NCBI GenBank assembly: GCA_029861865.1
Contig: JAOTYL010000015.1
Coordinates: 1-64,000 of the forward strand
Direction: 5' to 3'
Origin: Myxococcales bacterium
GTDB lineage: Bacteria; Myxococcota_A; Polyangia; Polyangiales; Houyiibacteriaceae
DNA length: 64,000 nucleotides
In this document: piece by piece, positions 27,725 through 37,260 of the stretch
Layout of the letters: every line of letters starts with the position of its first letter
Numbering within the stretch: position 1 is the first letter of the stretch
Notes under the pieces: generated by a model
Database searches by the model: none
What the model was told of the DNA's origin: nothing
The model's input: the letters and a program-made list of their open reading frames with translations, nothing else
Translations under genes and position numbers: made by a program

Positions 27725-30094
27725 ATGACCGAACCGACTGTGCCGAGCAACGGCCGCCGTGTCCGCACTTATGTAGACTTTCTCTTCAAGTGGCGATGGC
27801 TGGTCCTCGTCGGCACGCTCGGCATCGCGGCAGTCGCGGCAAGCGGGGGCAGGTTCATCGAGTTCAAGAACGATTATCAATACTTCTTCCGCGAGGACAA
27901 TCCACAACTGCGAGCCTTCGAAGACTTGCAGGAGATCTATACCAAGAACGACAACACCCTGATCGTGGTCGCGCCGGAATCTGGCAAGGTTTTCGAGCCC
28001 GACACGCTCGCCGCCATCGGTGAACTCACCGACCGCGCATGGCAGCTACCGTTTGCAACACGGGTCGACTCGATCACCAACTTCCAATACTCGCACGCCG
28101 AGGAGGACGACCTGATCGTCGACGACTTGGTCGATCTCGAGCGAGACTACACTCGCGACGAGCTGGATGCGCTGAGAGCGATCGCGCTCACAGAGCCGCT
28201 TCTGAAACGCCGGCTGATCTCAGACGAAGCCCACGTCAGCGCCGTCTACGTCCGACACACCCTCCCCCGAAAGCGCTCCGACGAAGCGACCAAGGCTGCA
28301 CTGGCCGTCCGCGAGCTCGCAGCAGACATCGAGAACAAGTACCCGGGTCATGAGGTTCACCTGACAGGCAGCGTGATGCTTTCGAATTCCTTCTTCGAAG
28401 CTTCGGTTCAAGATCTTTCGAGACTCGTACCGCTCATGTACGGGGTGCTCTTGGTGACAGCGGTGCTGTTTCTGAGATCGTTTTGGGGGATGTTGATCAC
28501 GTTGGTGATCATCGTGCTTTCGGCGTCTACTGCGATGGGGATCGCCGGCTGGACCGGGATTCCGATCACCCCACCGAGCTCATCTGCGCCGACGGTCATC
28601 ATGACCCTCGCTGTCGCGGACAGCATTCACCTGCTCGTCACGCTTTTTCAATCCATGCGCAGAGGCATGTCCAAAAAGGAAGCGATGACCGAGAGTCTCC
28701 GCATCAATTTGGGGCCGGTATTTCTCACGAGCCTCACGACCGCGATCGGCCTCTTGGCGCTCAATCTGAGCGATGTTCGGCCGTTCAACGATCTCGGAAA
28801 CATCTCAACCATCGGTGTGACCGCGGCCTTTGTCTACACGGTCGTCGTGTTGCCTCCGTTGGTCGCGATCTTCCCCATTCGCGCCGGAAAGAAGTCGGCA
28901 AGCGAGCGCTCCAATGCAGTCGTGACCCTCGGCGAGTTCGTCATCTACAGACGAAAAGGCCTCTTGTGGTTCGGCGCCGCAGCGATCGTTTTTCTGAGCG
29001 CGATGGTCGCCCGCAACGAGCTCAACGACGAGTTCGTCAAGTACTTCGATGAAAGCTTTGCCTTTCGCACCGACACGGACTTTGCAAGCGAGAATCTGTC
29101 GGGCATCTACACGATGGAATTCTCTCTAGATTCCGGTGAAGAAGGTGGGATCTCGAACCCGAGCTTTCTCGAGGACGTGGACGCCTTCGCCGTATGGCTG
29201 AGAGAGCAGCCCGATGTGCACCATGTCTTCACGCTCACCGACACGTTCAAGCGTTTGAACAAGAACATGCACGCGGACGACCCCGAGTGGTACGCCCTCC
29301 CCAAGGAACGTGAGCTCGCCGCGCAGTACCTGTTGTTGTACGAGATGTCTCTCCCGTACGGGCTCGACCTCAACGACACGATCAACATCGAAAAGTCGTC
29401 AACTCGGTTGATCGTCACCTGCGACAACGTCACCGCCGTCCGCATGCGCGAGCTTCAGGCGCAGTCCGAGGCCTGGCTCCGCGCCAACACACCCGAGCAC
29501 ATGTGGACCGTCCCTGCCTCGACCAATCTCATGTTTTCTCACATCTCCGAGCGCAATATCAAGAGCTCGTTGCTCGGGGCATTCATTGCCCTTGCCCTGA
29601 TCGCGGTGATTCTCGGGATCGCTTTCCGCAGCGTGAAGTTTGGGGCGATCAGTCTCTTGCCAAACCTCGCGCCCGCCATGATGGCGTTTGGTATCTGGGG
29701 AATGACGGCCGGTAGAATCGACGTCGGGAACGCGATCGTGACCACCATGGCGCTTGGCATCATCGTCGATGACAGCGTCCACTTCTTGAGCAAGTACCTC
29801 CGCGCGCGGCGTGAGGGAGGCATGGCTACACAGGGAGCCGTTCGCTATGCATTCTCCACCGTTGGTTCCGCCCTGATCGTGACTTCGTTCATTTTGGTGG
29901 CTGGCTTCCTCGTGCTCACGCTTTCACCATTCGGTCTCAACGCCGGCATGGGGCTCTTGACGGCCATCGTGCTCTTGGTCGCGCTCGGCGCAGACCTCTT
30001 GTTCCTTCCGCCGTTGTTGATGCAAATCGACAAGGCTCCACGCTTACCGTCCGAGTCACAACTGCCCTCGCCTGCCGAGGCAGCCGCCCAATGA
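27725..30094 (+). CDS. MMPL/RND-family exporter
   Basis: 789 residues with the RND layout: an N-terminal membrane helix (WRWLVLVGTLGIAAVAAS), a periplasmic loop, five membrane helices, a second periplasmic loop and five more helices. The sterol-sensing/MMPL block (TALLFLRSF-like VLFLRSFWGMLITLVII, AVADSIHLLVTLF) and its second copy (MALGIIVDDSVHFLSKYLRARREG) are clear. Such short MMPL proteins move lipids or hydrophobic metabolites out of the inner membrane. Its 3' end meets the LolA-like gene, and an outer-membrane barrel follows, so the three probably form one envelope lipid-transport unit. Confidence 0.92.
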   Translation: MTEPTVPSNGRRVRTYVDFLFKWRWLVLVGTLGIAAVAASGGRFIEFKNDYQYFFREDNPQLRAFEDLQEIYTKNDNTLIVVAPESGKVFEPDTLAAIGELTDRAWQLPFATRVDSITNFQYSHAEEDDLIVDDLVDLERDYTRDELDALRAIALTEPLLKRRLISDEAHVSAVYVRHTLPRKRSDEATKAALAVRELAADIENKYPGHEVHLTGSVMLSNSFFEASVQDLSRLVPLMYGVLLVTAVLFLRSFWGMLITLVIIVLSASTAMGIAGWTGIPITPPSSSAPTVIMTLAVADSIHLLVTLFQSMRRGMSKKEAMTESLRINLGPVFLTSLTTAIGLLALNLSDVRPFNDLGNISTIGVTAAFVYTVVVLPPLVAIFPIRAGKKSASERSNAVVTLGEFVIYRRKGLLWFGAAAIVFLSAMVARNELNDEFVKYFDESFAFRTDTDFASENLSGIYTMEFSLDSGEEGGISNPSFLEDVDAFAVWLREQPDVHHVFTLTDTFKRLNKNMHADDPEWYALPKERELAAQYLLLYEMSLPYGLDLNDTINIEKSSTRLIVTCDNVTAVRMRELQAQSEAWLRANTPEHMWTVPASTNLMFSHISERNIKSSLLGAFIALALIAVILGIAFRSVKFGAISLLPNLAPAMMAFGIWGMTAGRIDVGNAIVTTMALGIIVDDSVHFLSKYLRARREGGMATQGAVRYAFSTVGSALIVTSFILVAGFLVLTLSPFGLNAGMGLLTAIVLLVALGADLLFLPPLLMQIDKAPRLPSESQLPSPAEAAAQ

Positions 30095-30111
30095 CGACAA
30101 GGAGACAACCG

Positions 30112-30894
30112 ATGAATCGTTTCGTTCCACTAGCGCTGGTCGCTGCGCTCGTCCCGGCCTTGGCCGTGGCCGGCCCCGCCGAAGACAAAGGGTTGGAGAT
30201 CGCCAAGGAGGCAGACCGGCGCGACACTGGCTTCGGCGACACCACAGCTGACATGATCATGATCCTGCGCAACAAGAGAGGTCAGGAAAGCAAGCGCGAG
30301 ATCGAGATCCGAACCCTCGAGGTCAAAGGGGACGGTGACAAGTCATTGACCGTGTTCCACAGCCCTCGCGACGTTCGTGGCACGGCGCTGCTGACCTACT
30401 CACACGGCGTAGCGCCCGATGATCAGTGGCTCTACCTTCCTGCTCTTCGGCGTGTCAAACGCATCGCCTCGAACAACAAGTCGGGCCCGTTCATGGGCTC
30501 GGAGTTCGCCTACGAAGACCTCTCCTCGCAAGAGGTCGAGAAGTACAAATACAAGTACATCAAGGATGACGAGATCGCGGACGTCGCGTGTTTCCTCATC
30601 GAGCGCTATCCGGTCGACAAGGACTCCGGCTACACCAAACAACAAGTGTGGCTCGACAAAGACGAATATCGCGCCCGAAAGATCGACTACTACGACCGCA
30701 AGGGACAGCTGCTCAAGACGTTCACACCGACCGAGTACAAACAGTTTCTCGGCAAATACTGGCGCGCGCACAAAATGATGATGGTGAATCATCAAAACGG
30801 AAAGAGCACCGAGCTCATTTGGAGTAACTTCAAGTTCAAGAACGGCCTCAAAGATAGCGACTTTACCCGCACGCGCTTGACGCAGGTGCTTTAG
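30112..30894 (+). CDS. Outer-membrane lipoprotein-sorting (LolA-like) protein
   Basis: 260 residues from ATG 30112, with AAGGAGA 8 bases upstream. The signal peptide MNRFVPLALVAALVPALAVA ends at an Ala-x-Ala type site. The mature part is the half-barrel LolA-like fold of PF17131 (ADMIMILRNKRGQESKREIEIRTLEVKG; WLYLPALRRVKRIASNNKSGPFMGSEFAYEDLSS), typical of periplasmic carriers encoded next to MMPL exporters. Lipid or lipoprotein binding is expected from the family. It sits between the exporter and the outer-membrane barrel gene. Confidence 0.92.
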   Translation: MNRFVPLALVAALVPALAVAGPAEDKGLEIAKEADRRDTGFGDTTADMIMILRNKRGQESKREIEIRTLEVKGDGDKSLTVFHSPRDVRGTALLTYSHGVAPDDQWLYLPALRRVKRIASNNKSGPFMGSEFAYEDLSSQEVEKYKYKYIKDDEIADVACFLIERYPVDKDSGYTKQQVWLDKDEYRARKIDYYDRKGQLLKTFTPTEYKQFLGKYWRAHKMMMVNHQNGKSTELIWSNFKFKNGLKDSDFTRTRLTQVL

Positions 30895-30919
30895 CTCGAG
30901 CGGGCGCGACGAAAAACGC

Positions 30920-32353
30920 ATGCCTGCTTCACTGGCCTCGTGGTTGCTGACGGCCCTCCTTTGCCTCGGGGGTGCAACGCGTGCGAGTGCTCAGGAAACG
31001 CCGGCGGAGCGCATGGAAGAAGCCGACGAGAAGGTGCGCGAGCTCCAAGAGCCGGCTCCCGAAGGCGTCGAGCTCGAGCTCACGAGCCCCGAAACGACCA
31101 AGGACGAAGCCGAATGGAAGGACGCGGAAGAACCGGCGGCGGAAGAAGCCCCAGCCGAAGAGGAGCCGGAGGAAGAACGCGAGACCTTTGGCGACCGCTT
31201 CAAGCGCGGAGACCTCTTCGGCTTCTTCGACGTCCAAGGGCGGTTCTTCCCACAGCCAGCGCTTCCCCCGGCGCCCGGAGCTCCCGTGCTGAACGACTAC
31301 TGGTTCAATGGCTCGCTCGCCTGGGAGCCGGGGTTTTTCATGAACGTAACCGACTACATGAACTTCGAGCTGATCTTGTTTGGCCGAGTCGACCAACACG
31401 ATCGGAACCGCACCCATGGCGACATCCGCGAGGCGTTCTTCGAGCTCTTCTTCAACGAGTGGACGTTCGGGTTCGGGGTGCACAAAGTTTTCTGGGGTGT
31501 TACCGAGTCGCGCCACCTGGTCGACATCATCAACCAGACCGATTTGGTCGAAGACTTCGACACCGACATCAAGCTCGGCCAGGCGATGATCACCACGTCA
31601 TATACGAGTGAGAAGGCCGGCACCTTCAGCCTCTTCGTGATGAGCTGGGAGCGCCCGTTGGTCTTCCCGGGGCCGTTCGGCCGCCCCACCCTTCCAATCC
31701 CAGTCGACAACGACATCCGCATCTACGAATCGCGCCTCAAACAAGGCCAGATCAGCACCGCGTTCCGATGGTCGTACGCTGTCGCCGGTCTCGACTTGGG
31801 CTTGAGTTATTTCTTCGGTACCGCGCGCGACCCCCAGCTCTTCCTGACTACGACCGGCGCGGGAGTACCGGTCTTCCAACCCGTTTACGCCCTGATCCAC
31901 CAGGGTGGCCTGGACGCGCAGTACACGATCGAAGGCTGGCTGCTCAAGGTGGAGTCGATCGTGCGAGGCGGCCAAGGCCCTACGTTCGGCGCGATCACCG
32001 GAGGTTTTGAATACACGTTCTTTCAGGCCAACGGGAGCGTCGTCGATGTCGGCGTGATCCTCGAGTACAACTACGACGGCCGCGACAACAACACCTTCAT
32101 CCTGTTCAACAACGACTTCTTCACAGGTATGCGTCTCACGCTCAACGACGTGGGAAGCACCGAATTCTTGATCGGCGCCTTCATCGACACCGAAGACGGC
32201 ACGGTTTTCATCGCTGCCGAAGCTGCACGTCGCTTCGGGGAAAACTGGAAAATCTTGCTCGAGGGCCGGGGTTATATCCCCCAAGGTGACAACGTCCTCG
32301 AATTCTTCCGCAACGACTCCCAAATCCAAGTCGATATCGAGTTCCGCTACTGA
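30920..32353 (+). CDS. Outer-membrane beta-barrel protein (DUF1302-like)
   Basis: 477 residues. The signal peptide (SWLLTALLCLGGATRASA) is followed by a Glu/Ala/Pro-rich stretch of about 65 residues, then repeated aromatic amphipathic strands ending FRY, as in outer-membrane barrels. The body (WFNGSLAWEPGFFMNVTDYMNFELILFGRVD; FGFGVHKVFWGVTESRHLVDIINQTD) resembles DUF1302-type proteins that accompany MMPL and LolA-like genes. It is the third gene of that set, 25 bases downstream, and plausibly forms the outer-membrane exit or acceptor for the exported lipid. Confidence 0.85.
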   Translation: MPASLASWLLTALLCLGGATRASAQETPAERMEEADEKVRELQEPAPEGVELELTSPETTKDEAEWKDAEEPAAEEAPAEEEPEEERETFGDRFKRGDLFGFFDVQGRFFPQPALPPAPGAPVLNDYWFNGSLAWEPGFFMNVTDYMNFELILFGRVDQHDRNRTHGDIREAFFELFFNEWTFGFGVHKVFWGVTESRHLVDIINQTDLVEDFDTDIKLGQAMITTSYTSEKAGTFSLFVMSWERPLVFPGPFGRPTLPIPVDNDIRIYESRLKQGQISTAFRWSYAVAGLDLGLSYFFGTARDPQLFLTTTGAGVPVFQPVYALIHQGGLDAQYTIEGWLLKVESIVRGGQGPTFGAITGGFEYTFFQANGSVVDVGVILEYNYDGRDNNTFILFNNDFFTGMRLTLNDVGSTEFLIGAFIDTEDGTVFIAAEAARRFGENWKILLEGRGYIPQGDNVLEFFRNDSQIQVDIEFRY

Positions 32354-32515
32354 CGAGCCCGGAAATCCTGCGAGTTCGTGTCCCAGCTCACAACTTTGTG
32401 GGAGCCCACCGCAGATCCTCGTGAGGTGTCGCGCGTCTTTGATGAAATGCGGACAAAACCCATGGGCAGCGGTCCTCCGGATTTGCCAGAATCAGTGAGG
32501 AGGCGGGAAACAACT

Positions 32516-33262
32516 ATGCCGGAACCGACGAGGTCTGATTCCCTCACGACACAATTGCGGGAGCTCGACAGTCTTCAGGAGACTCGAGTGCGCGAGGAAG
32601 AGGAAGCCCGAATCCAAGCGGCCGAGGAAGCCCGTCGTCGCCAGGAAGAAGCGACTCGACGCCGGCTCGAAGAAGAAGAAGCGCAGCGTCGCGCCGAGGA
32701 AGAAGCCCGGATGGCCGAAGAGCAGGCGCGCCGCGAGGAAGAAGCACGTCGACTGCAAGCCGAAAAGGAAGCCGAGCTCCGTGTCCAACTCCAAGAAGAG
32801 GCCAAGGCCCGCGCGGAGGAGCAAGAGCGCCTACACGCACACGAGCGAGAGATGGCCGCTATCCAAACGGTGGAAAGACGGAAGATCCGCAATCGACGTA
32901 TTCTGGTCGGCGGTCTGGCTGTTGTAATCGTCGGCAGCGCCGCGGGTTACTTGTTCGGAGTCAAGCCAGCGCTCGAAAACAAGGCACTCGAAGCCGAACG
33001 AGCACGCCAAGCCCAACAACTTGCGCTCGAGGACAAAGAGCGCGCCCAAGAAGGGCTGATCGACGCGCAGCGGCGTGCCGAGGAGGCCGAGCAGGCGACG
33101 GCGCAGCTCGAACAGACCCTCGAGGCGCGGGAGCAACGTCAAAAGGAGCGGGAGGCTCGTCAAAAGGAGCGAGCCAAGGCCGGGTCGACGCGATCTTCGA
33201 CCAGGAAAAAGAGCGAGACGTGCGCCCCCGATGACCCGCTCTGCGGCCTCAAGCTCGACTGA
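32516..33262 (+). CDS. Coiled-coil protein with one membrane span
   Basis: 248 residues from ATG 32516; a GTG at 32378 is in frame, and the choice is uncertain because the best SD (GAGGAGG) lies 12 bases upstream of the ATG. Residues 25-120 are a highly charged Glu/Arg/Ala coiled coil. One membrane helix follows (ILVGGLAVVIVGSAAGYLF), then a second coiled coil with Lys/Arg-rich repeats, and a tail with CAPDDPLCGL. It is likely an inner-membrane tether or scaffold. It follows the MMPL/LolA/barrel set on the same strand and may be part of it. No known family recognised. Confidence 0.75.
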   Translation: MPEPTRSDSLTTQLRELDSLQETRVREEEEARIQAAEEARRRQEEATRRRLEEEEAQRRAEEEARMAEEQARREEEARRLQAEKEAELRVQLQEEAKARAEEQERLHAHEREMAAIQTVERRKIRNRRILVGGLAVVIVGSAAGYLFGVKPALENKALEAERARQAQQLALEDKERAQEGLIDAQRRAEEAEQATAQLEQTLEAREQRQKEREARQKERAKAGSTRSSTRKKSETCAPDDPLCGLKLD

Positions 33263-33298
33263 CGCGCCCGGGAGTAGTTCAGGCGGCGAGATCAGTGA

Positions 33299-34138
33299 TC
33301 ACGGCAACCGGTACGGCTCCAGCTCGTCGCGGAAGTGGCCGTACAGCTTGCCCCAAAACCACAGGCTGAGGCTTGGAGAAAAGCGCTCGAACCACCAGAG
33401 TGCTTTCCAAAACGAGGGCACGATGATGATCGGCTTGTTACGCTCGATCTCCCGCAGCGCTTTGCCCGCAAACACGTCTACGTTCATCGGCCGCAACTTC
33501 TCCCAAAGCTCCATCACCTTGGTCTCGGCGCCTTCCTTGAGGTTCAGCCGTCCGTACTTCCCCGTGGTGAGGATCGGCGTGCGAATCGCGCCTGGACAGA
33601 GCGCGGACACCTTCACACCGTGCTCTTTGGCTTCGATCCGAAGCGTCTTGCTGAGCCCGACGACTGCGTGTTTGGTCGCCGCGTAACTCGCGGCCTCCCC
33701 TGTCGGCAAAAGCCCGGCTACCGACGCCGTATTGATGATGTGCCCCGAGCCCTGCCGACACATGATTGGATACACCGACTGAATGCCATGCGCGACGCCG
33801 CGGAGATTGACGTCGAACACGTCGTACCAATCGGGAAGCGTATAGCCGAGAATGGCGCCCCCGACCCCGATGCCCGCGTTGTTGAACAGATAGTCGATGC
33901 GCCCGGCGCGCGCGACGGTGTCGTCGACGACGCGTTCAAACTGCGAGGCGTCGCGCACATCGAGCTCTACTGCGGTCGCCTGGCCGCCGCCCTGCCGAAT
34001 CGCCGTCGCGATCTCTTCGGCGAGACCGATCTGGCGGTCGGCTAGGACCACTTCGACGCCTCGGCTTCCGAGCTGCCTGGCGAACGCGGCGCCTATTCCG
34101 GAAGCGCCGCCGGTGATGAACGCAACTTTGTCGGCCAT
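33299..34138 (-). CDS. Short-chain dehydrogenase/reductase
   Basis: 279 residues from ATG 34138, with GGAGGGCGAG upstream; upstream codons in the frame are not supported. The NAD(P)-binding motif is TGGASGIG, the structural motif NNAG, the catalytic Ser in NTASVAG and YxxxK as YAATK. This is the classical SDR catalytic set. The C-terminal extension (SFWKALWWFERFSPSLSLWFWGKLYGHF) is hydrophobic and could associate with membranes, as in some lipid or steroid SDRs. It is divergent from the monooxygenase gene, with 177 bases between them. Confidence 0.92.
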   Translation of the reverse strand: MADKVAFITGGASGIGAAFARQLGSRGVEVVLADRQIGLAEEIATAIRQGGGQATAVELDVRDASQFERVVDDTVARAGRIDYLFNNAGIGVGGAILGYTLPDWYDVFDVNLRGVAHGIQSVYPIMCRQGSGHIINTASVAGLLPTGEAASYAATKHAVVGLSKTLRIEAKEHGVKVSALCPGAIRTPILTTGKYGRLNLKEGAETKVMELWEKLRPMNVDVFAGKALREIERNKPIIIVPSFWKALWWFERFSPSLSLWFWGKLYGHFRDELEPYRLP

Positions 34139-34315
34139 GACTCGCCCTCCACTCGTCCGATCGATCGTACCGACGGCAACCTTAGCAGACGCAAGAGCTG
34201 CGCGACGCACGAGATGCACCGTTTCCGGGACGACGTTCCGCGCATTCTTTGCGCAAGTCCCGAATTGCGGCGGGGCATCGGGCGCAAGCATGCTCTAGTG
34301 GTTATTAGGGTAGTT

Positions 34316-35896
34316 ATGGGTGCGCCCGCGAGACATAGCGAAGCAGATTTCGAGGTCGCCATCGTTGGGGCGGGTTTCTCTGGCTTGTGCATGGCGATCA
34401 AGCTGAAACAGGCTGGGATCGATTCATTCGTCGTGCTCGAGAAAGCCGAAGAGGTGGGCGGAACCTGGAGAGTGAATACCTATCCTGGGTGTGCATGCGA
34501 CGTGCAATCGCACCTTTACTCGTATTCGTTCGATGGAAACCCCAACTGGTCACGCAAGTTCGCACCATGGAAGGAGATCTACGACTACATCCTCCGGTGC
34601 ACGGACGAGCACGAGCTCCGAAGGCACATTCGATTCGGCCACGAAGTCGATCAAGCGGTTTTCGATGCAGGCCCGGGGCTCTGGCGCATCCGGGCAAAGA
34701 ACGGCAGCACGGTCACCGCTCATGCCTTCGTCCTGGGCACTGGGCCGCTACACGTCCCGTTGAGCCCAAACGTGCCTGGGCTCGAAACTTTCCAAGGGAA
34801 GGTCTTTCATTCGTCGCAATGGGACCACGATTTCGAATTCGAAGGCAAGACCGTCGCCTCGATTGGGACGGGTGGAAGCGCAATTCAATATGTGCCCGAG
34901 ATCGCCCCTCGAGTGAAGCATCTCCATGTCTTTCAGCGGACCGCACCCTGGATTCTACCGAAGCCCGATCGCGAGTACACCAAGGTCGAGAAGCTCCTGT
35001 TCCGCCTCTCACCCAAGCTCCGAAAGCTGCATCGTGGATGGCTCTACGTTCGAAACGAGCTTCGTGTCTTGCCGATCATGAACCCCAGGCTCGCGAGGCC
35101 TCTCGAGAAACTTGCCGCGCTCTACATCAAGCACTGCGTCGACGACCCGGCGATCGTCGAACGGCTCACACCCGATTACACGATCGGCTGCAAGCGGGTG
35201 CTCCTCTCCAACAACTACTACCAGACGTTCAATCGCCCGAACGTCGAGCTGGTCACCGATGCCCTCACCGAGATCAAAGAGAACAGTGTGGTGACGAGCG
35301 ACGGCGTGGAGCGGCCGGTCGATGCGATCATCCTCGGCACCGGCTTCGAGGCCGACCCCAGAAACTACTTGGACAAGCTGACGATCAAGGGCCTTGGAGG
35401 GCGTGACCTGCTCACACGCTGGGAACATGGCGCGGAGGCCTACCTCGGGATCACGGTGGCGGGTTTTCCGAACATGTTCGAGCTCGTCGGACCGAATACG
35501 GGTCTTGGGCACAACTCCTTGCTGTTCATGATCGAGTCGCAGGTGCACTACATCGTTCAATGCTTGAAGCTCTTGCGAGAGAAGAAGGCCAAGTACATGA
35601 ACGTCCGCACCCCCGCGCTTCGGCGCTACAACGAAGAGCTCGAGCAAAGGCTCGAGAACACGGTTTGGACCTCGGGTTGCAAGAGCTGGTACACGCAGGA
35701 AGACGGCAAAAACATCGCGATTTGGCCCGGCTTTTCGTTTCGCTATCGCGCCCGCACCCGACGCGTCGAAGCAGACCACTACGTATGGACGCCGCACCTC
35801 GAAAGGACTACCGTCCAAAGCCATGGGCGAGACGCACATCCGCACCGAGATCAACATCGACGCCCCGCCTTCGGTGGTGTGGGCGGTGCTGACTGA
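34316..35896 (+). CDS. Flavin-containing Baeyer-Villiger-type monooxygenase
   Basis: 526 residues from ATG 34316. The FAD Rossmann motif is GAGFSG (18-23) and the NADPH motif is GTGGSA (about 184-189). The BVMO fingerprint FxGxxxHxxxWD is complete as FQGKVFHSSQWD (159-170). That supports insertion of oxygen next to a ketone, or a related oxidation. The last 24 codons overlap the start of the SRPBCC gene (74 bases, different frame) and read as an unstructured tail, so the original stop may have been lost. The neighbouring SDR could supply a ketone (inference). Confidence 0.93.
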   Translation: MGAPARHSEADFEVAIVGAGFSGLCMAIKLKQAGIDSFVVLEKAEEVGGTWRVNTYPGCACDVQSHLYSYSFDGNPNWSRKFAPWKEIYDYILRCTDEHELRRHIRFGHEVDQAVFDAGPGLWRIRAKNGSTVTAHAFVLGTGPLHVPLSPNVPGLETFQGKVFHSSQWDHDFEFEGKTVASIGTGGSAIQYVPEIAPRVKHLHVFQRTAPWILPKPDREYTKVEKLLFRLSPKLRKLHRGWLYVRNELRVLPIMNPRLARPLEKLAALYIKHCVDDPAIVERLTPDYTIGCKRVLLSNNYYQTFNRPNVELVTDALTEIKENSVVTSDGVERPVDAIILGTGFEADPRNYLDKLTIKGLGGRDLLTRWEHGAEAYLGITVAGFPNMFELVGPNTGLGHNSLLFMIESQVHYIVQCLKLLREKKAKYMNVRTPALRRYNEELEQRLENTVWTSGCKSWYTQEDGKNIAIWPGFSFRYRARTRRVEADHYVWTPHLERTTVQSHGRDAHPHRDQHRRPAFGGVGGAD

Positions 35897-36299
35897 CTTT
35901 TCCGGTTTCCACGAATGGAACCCGATGGTCGTTGCTGCCGAGGGGCCGGCGACCGAGGGAAGCACAGCAAAGCTTCATTACCGATCGAACATCGGTCTCC
36001 ATCTTCGTTTTCGTGTCCGCATCATGCGTTCCGACCCCGAGCGGGAGCTTCGGTGGGTCGGCTCGCGGCTCGGCGTCAGCGGCGAGCACTACTTTCTATT
36101 GATGGCGGAGGGATCGGGGACGCATTTCGTACACGGCGAGGTGTTCCGCGGGCTATTGGCGGGGCCCATGAGCTTCCTGTTCCGCGATCAAGTCCCCGTG
36201 TTCGACACCTTCAATCGTGCTCTCAAAGACGTTGCAGAGCATCGCTTCAAGACGGCCGGAGTCGCGCCTACGGATGGTACAGGGCAAGCCCGACCGTGA
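35823..36299 (+). CDS. SRPBCC-family (START-like) ligand-binding protein
   Basis: 158 residues with the helix-grip fold: TEINIDAPPSVVWAVLTDFSGFHEWNPMV at the start, then beta strands (LRFRVRIMRSDPERELRWVGSRL; HYFLLMAEGSGTHFVHGEVFRGLL) and a long C-terminal helix. Family members bind hydrophobic ligands or act as polyketide cyclases. It overlaps the monooxygenase 3' end by 74 bases and the convergent KASIII-like gene by 32 bases. Substrate unknown. Confidence 0.88.
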   Translation: MGETHIRTEINIDAPPSVVWAVLTDFSGFHEWNPMVVAAEGPATEGSTAKLHYRSNIGLHLRFRVRIMRSDPERELRWVGSRLGVSGEHYFLLMAEGSGTHFVHGEVFRGLLAGPMSFLFRDQVPVFDTFNRALKDVAEHRFKTAGVAPTDGTGQARP

Positions 36300-37260
36300 T
36301 GCCCGCTCCCACCATGACGAAGAGCACGTTGCGAGCGTCGCCAAACTGACCGGTTCGCATGGTCCCTTCGAGCGCAGCGATCGGGCCGGCCGTGTGCACC
36401 CGGGCGAAACTCTCGTCCACCTGCGCGACGCGATCGGCTGGCACCCCGAGCGCCTGACTGAAGGTGTCGGCAAAGCCTGCGGGCGTCGGGCTCGGAACGA
36501 CGAGGTCGATGTCCTTCACATTGAGCCCGGCGCTCTCGAGGAACGGGCCGGTGGAAGTCAGCGCACACTCTGCACACCGCGCCGCATAGCCCTCCCCTTG
36601 GTCGACCTGCAAGACATTTCTGCCGGGCTCCAACCCGGGAACCACGTCGGCAACCACGCGCGGAATCGGCCTTTCTTCCCAACTCATCTCGGCTTTGAGC
36701 AGATGCTTGAACTCGGAGAAGGTCGCAAAGGCGAACCGCGAGAAGCCCTGGTTTTCGTCGTCGCTCCGCGAGAGCAGCACCGCGCCGCCAAACGCGGCAA
36801 ACGGAAACCTAGAGGTCCCGCTTCGCGATATACGACCGGAGCTGCCGACTAGACCAAAGGGGAAGTCCCAGTTGCTGCCGCGTTCCGGGTCCGCATCGGA
36901 GGTCACGACGATGCCCACGTCGATCGCACCCGAGGTCAGGAACCCATCGAGGATGTGGATGCCTGTCAGAACGCCCACCGCACCATTGACGACGTCGAAC
37001 GAGAAGGTCCCGTGACCACCCTCTAGAGGGGGGTCTGGGTTAGCGCCGATGTCCTCTTGGATGATCGAGGCCACCGCCGGCTCACCGATGTTGTTATCCC
37101 GATAGATGCCGGCGTTGATCAAAAAGTCGATGTCGGCTGCAGTGCGACCCGCACGCTCGAGGCACGCTTGGGCGGCGGCGTCGGCAAGCTTGATCGCACC
37201 GGTCCCCCCTAGGCGTCTACGGGGGCGAGCCGTGCTGGCGGCCTCAATCTTCGTTCCCAT
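36268..37260 (-). CDS. KASIII-like protein lacking the catalytic triad
   Basis: 330 residues with the thiolase fold of 3-oxoacyl-ACP synthase III. The three catalytic positions seen intact in the neighbouring paralogue are all changed. The Cys of FDISNACAG corresponds to Ala94 in FDVVNGAVG, the His of IIPHQTS to Ser257 in VVPSPTP, and the Asn of FGNTSS to Arg (about 287) in FARVHT. It is therefore unlikely to be a condensing enzyme itself. It overlaps the active paralogue by 17 bases in the same direction, which suggests a heteromeric pair in the manner of PqsB with PqsC. Confidence 0.85.
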   Translation of the reverse strand: MGTKIEAASTARPRRRLGGTGAIKLADAAAQACLERAGRTAADIDFLINAGIYRDNNIGEPAVASIIQEDIGANPDPPLEGGHGTFSFDVVNGAVGVLTGIHILDGFLTSGAIDVGIVVTSDADPERGSNWDFPFGLVGSSGRISRSGTSRFPFAAFGGAVLLSRSDDENQGFSRFAFATFSEFKHLLKAEMSWEERPIPRVVADVVPGLEPGRNVLQVDQGEGYAARCAECALTSTGPFLESAGLNVKDIDLVVPSPTPAGFADTFSQALGVPADRVAQVDESFARVHTAGPIAALEGTMRTGQFGDARNVLFVMVGAGITVGLALYHP

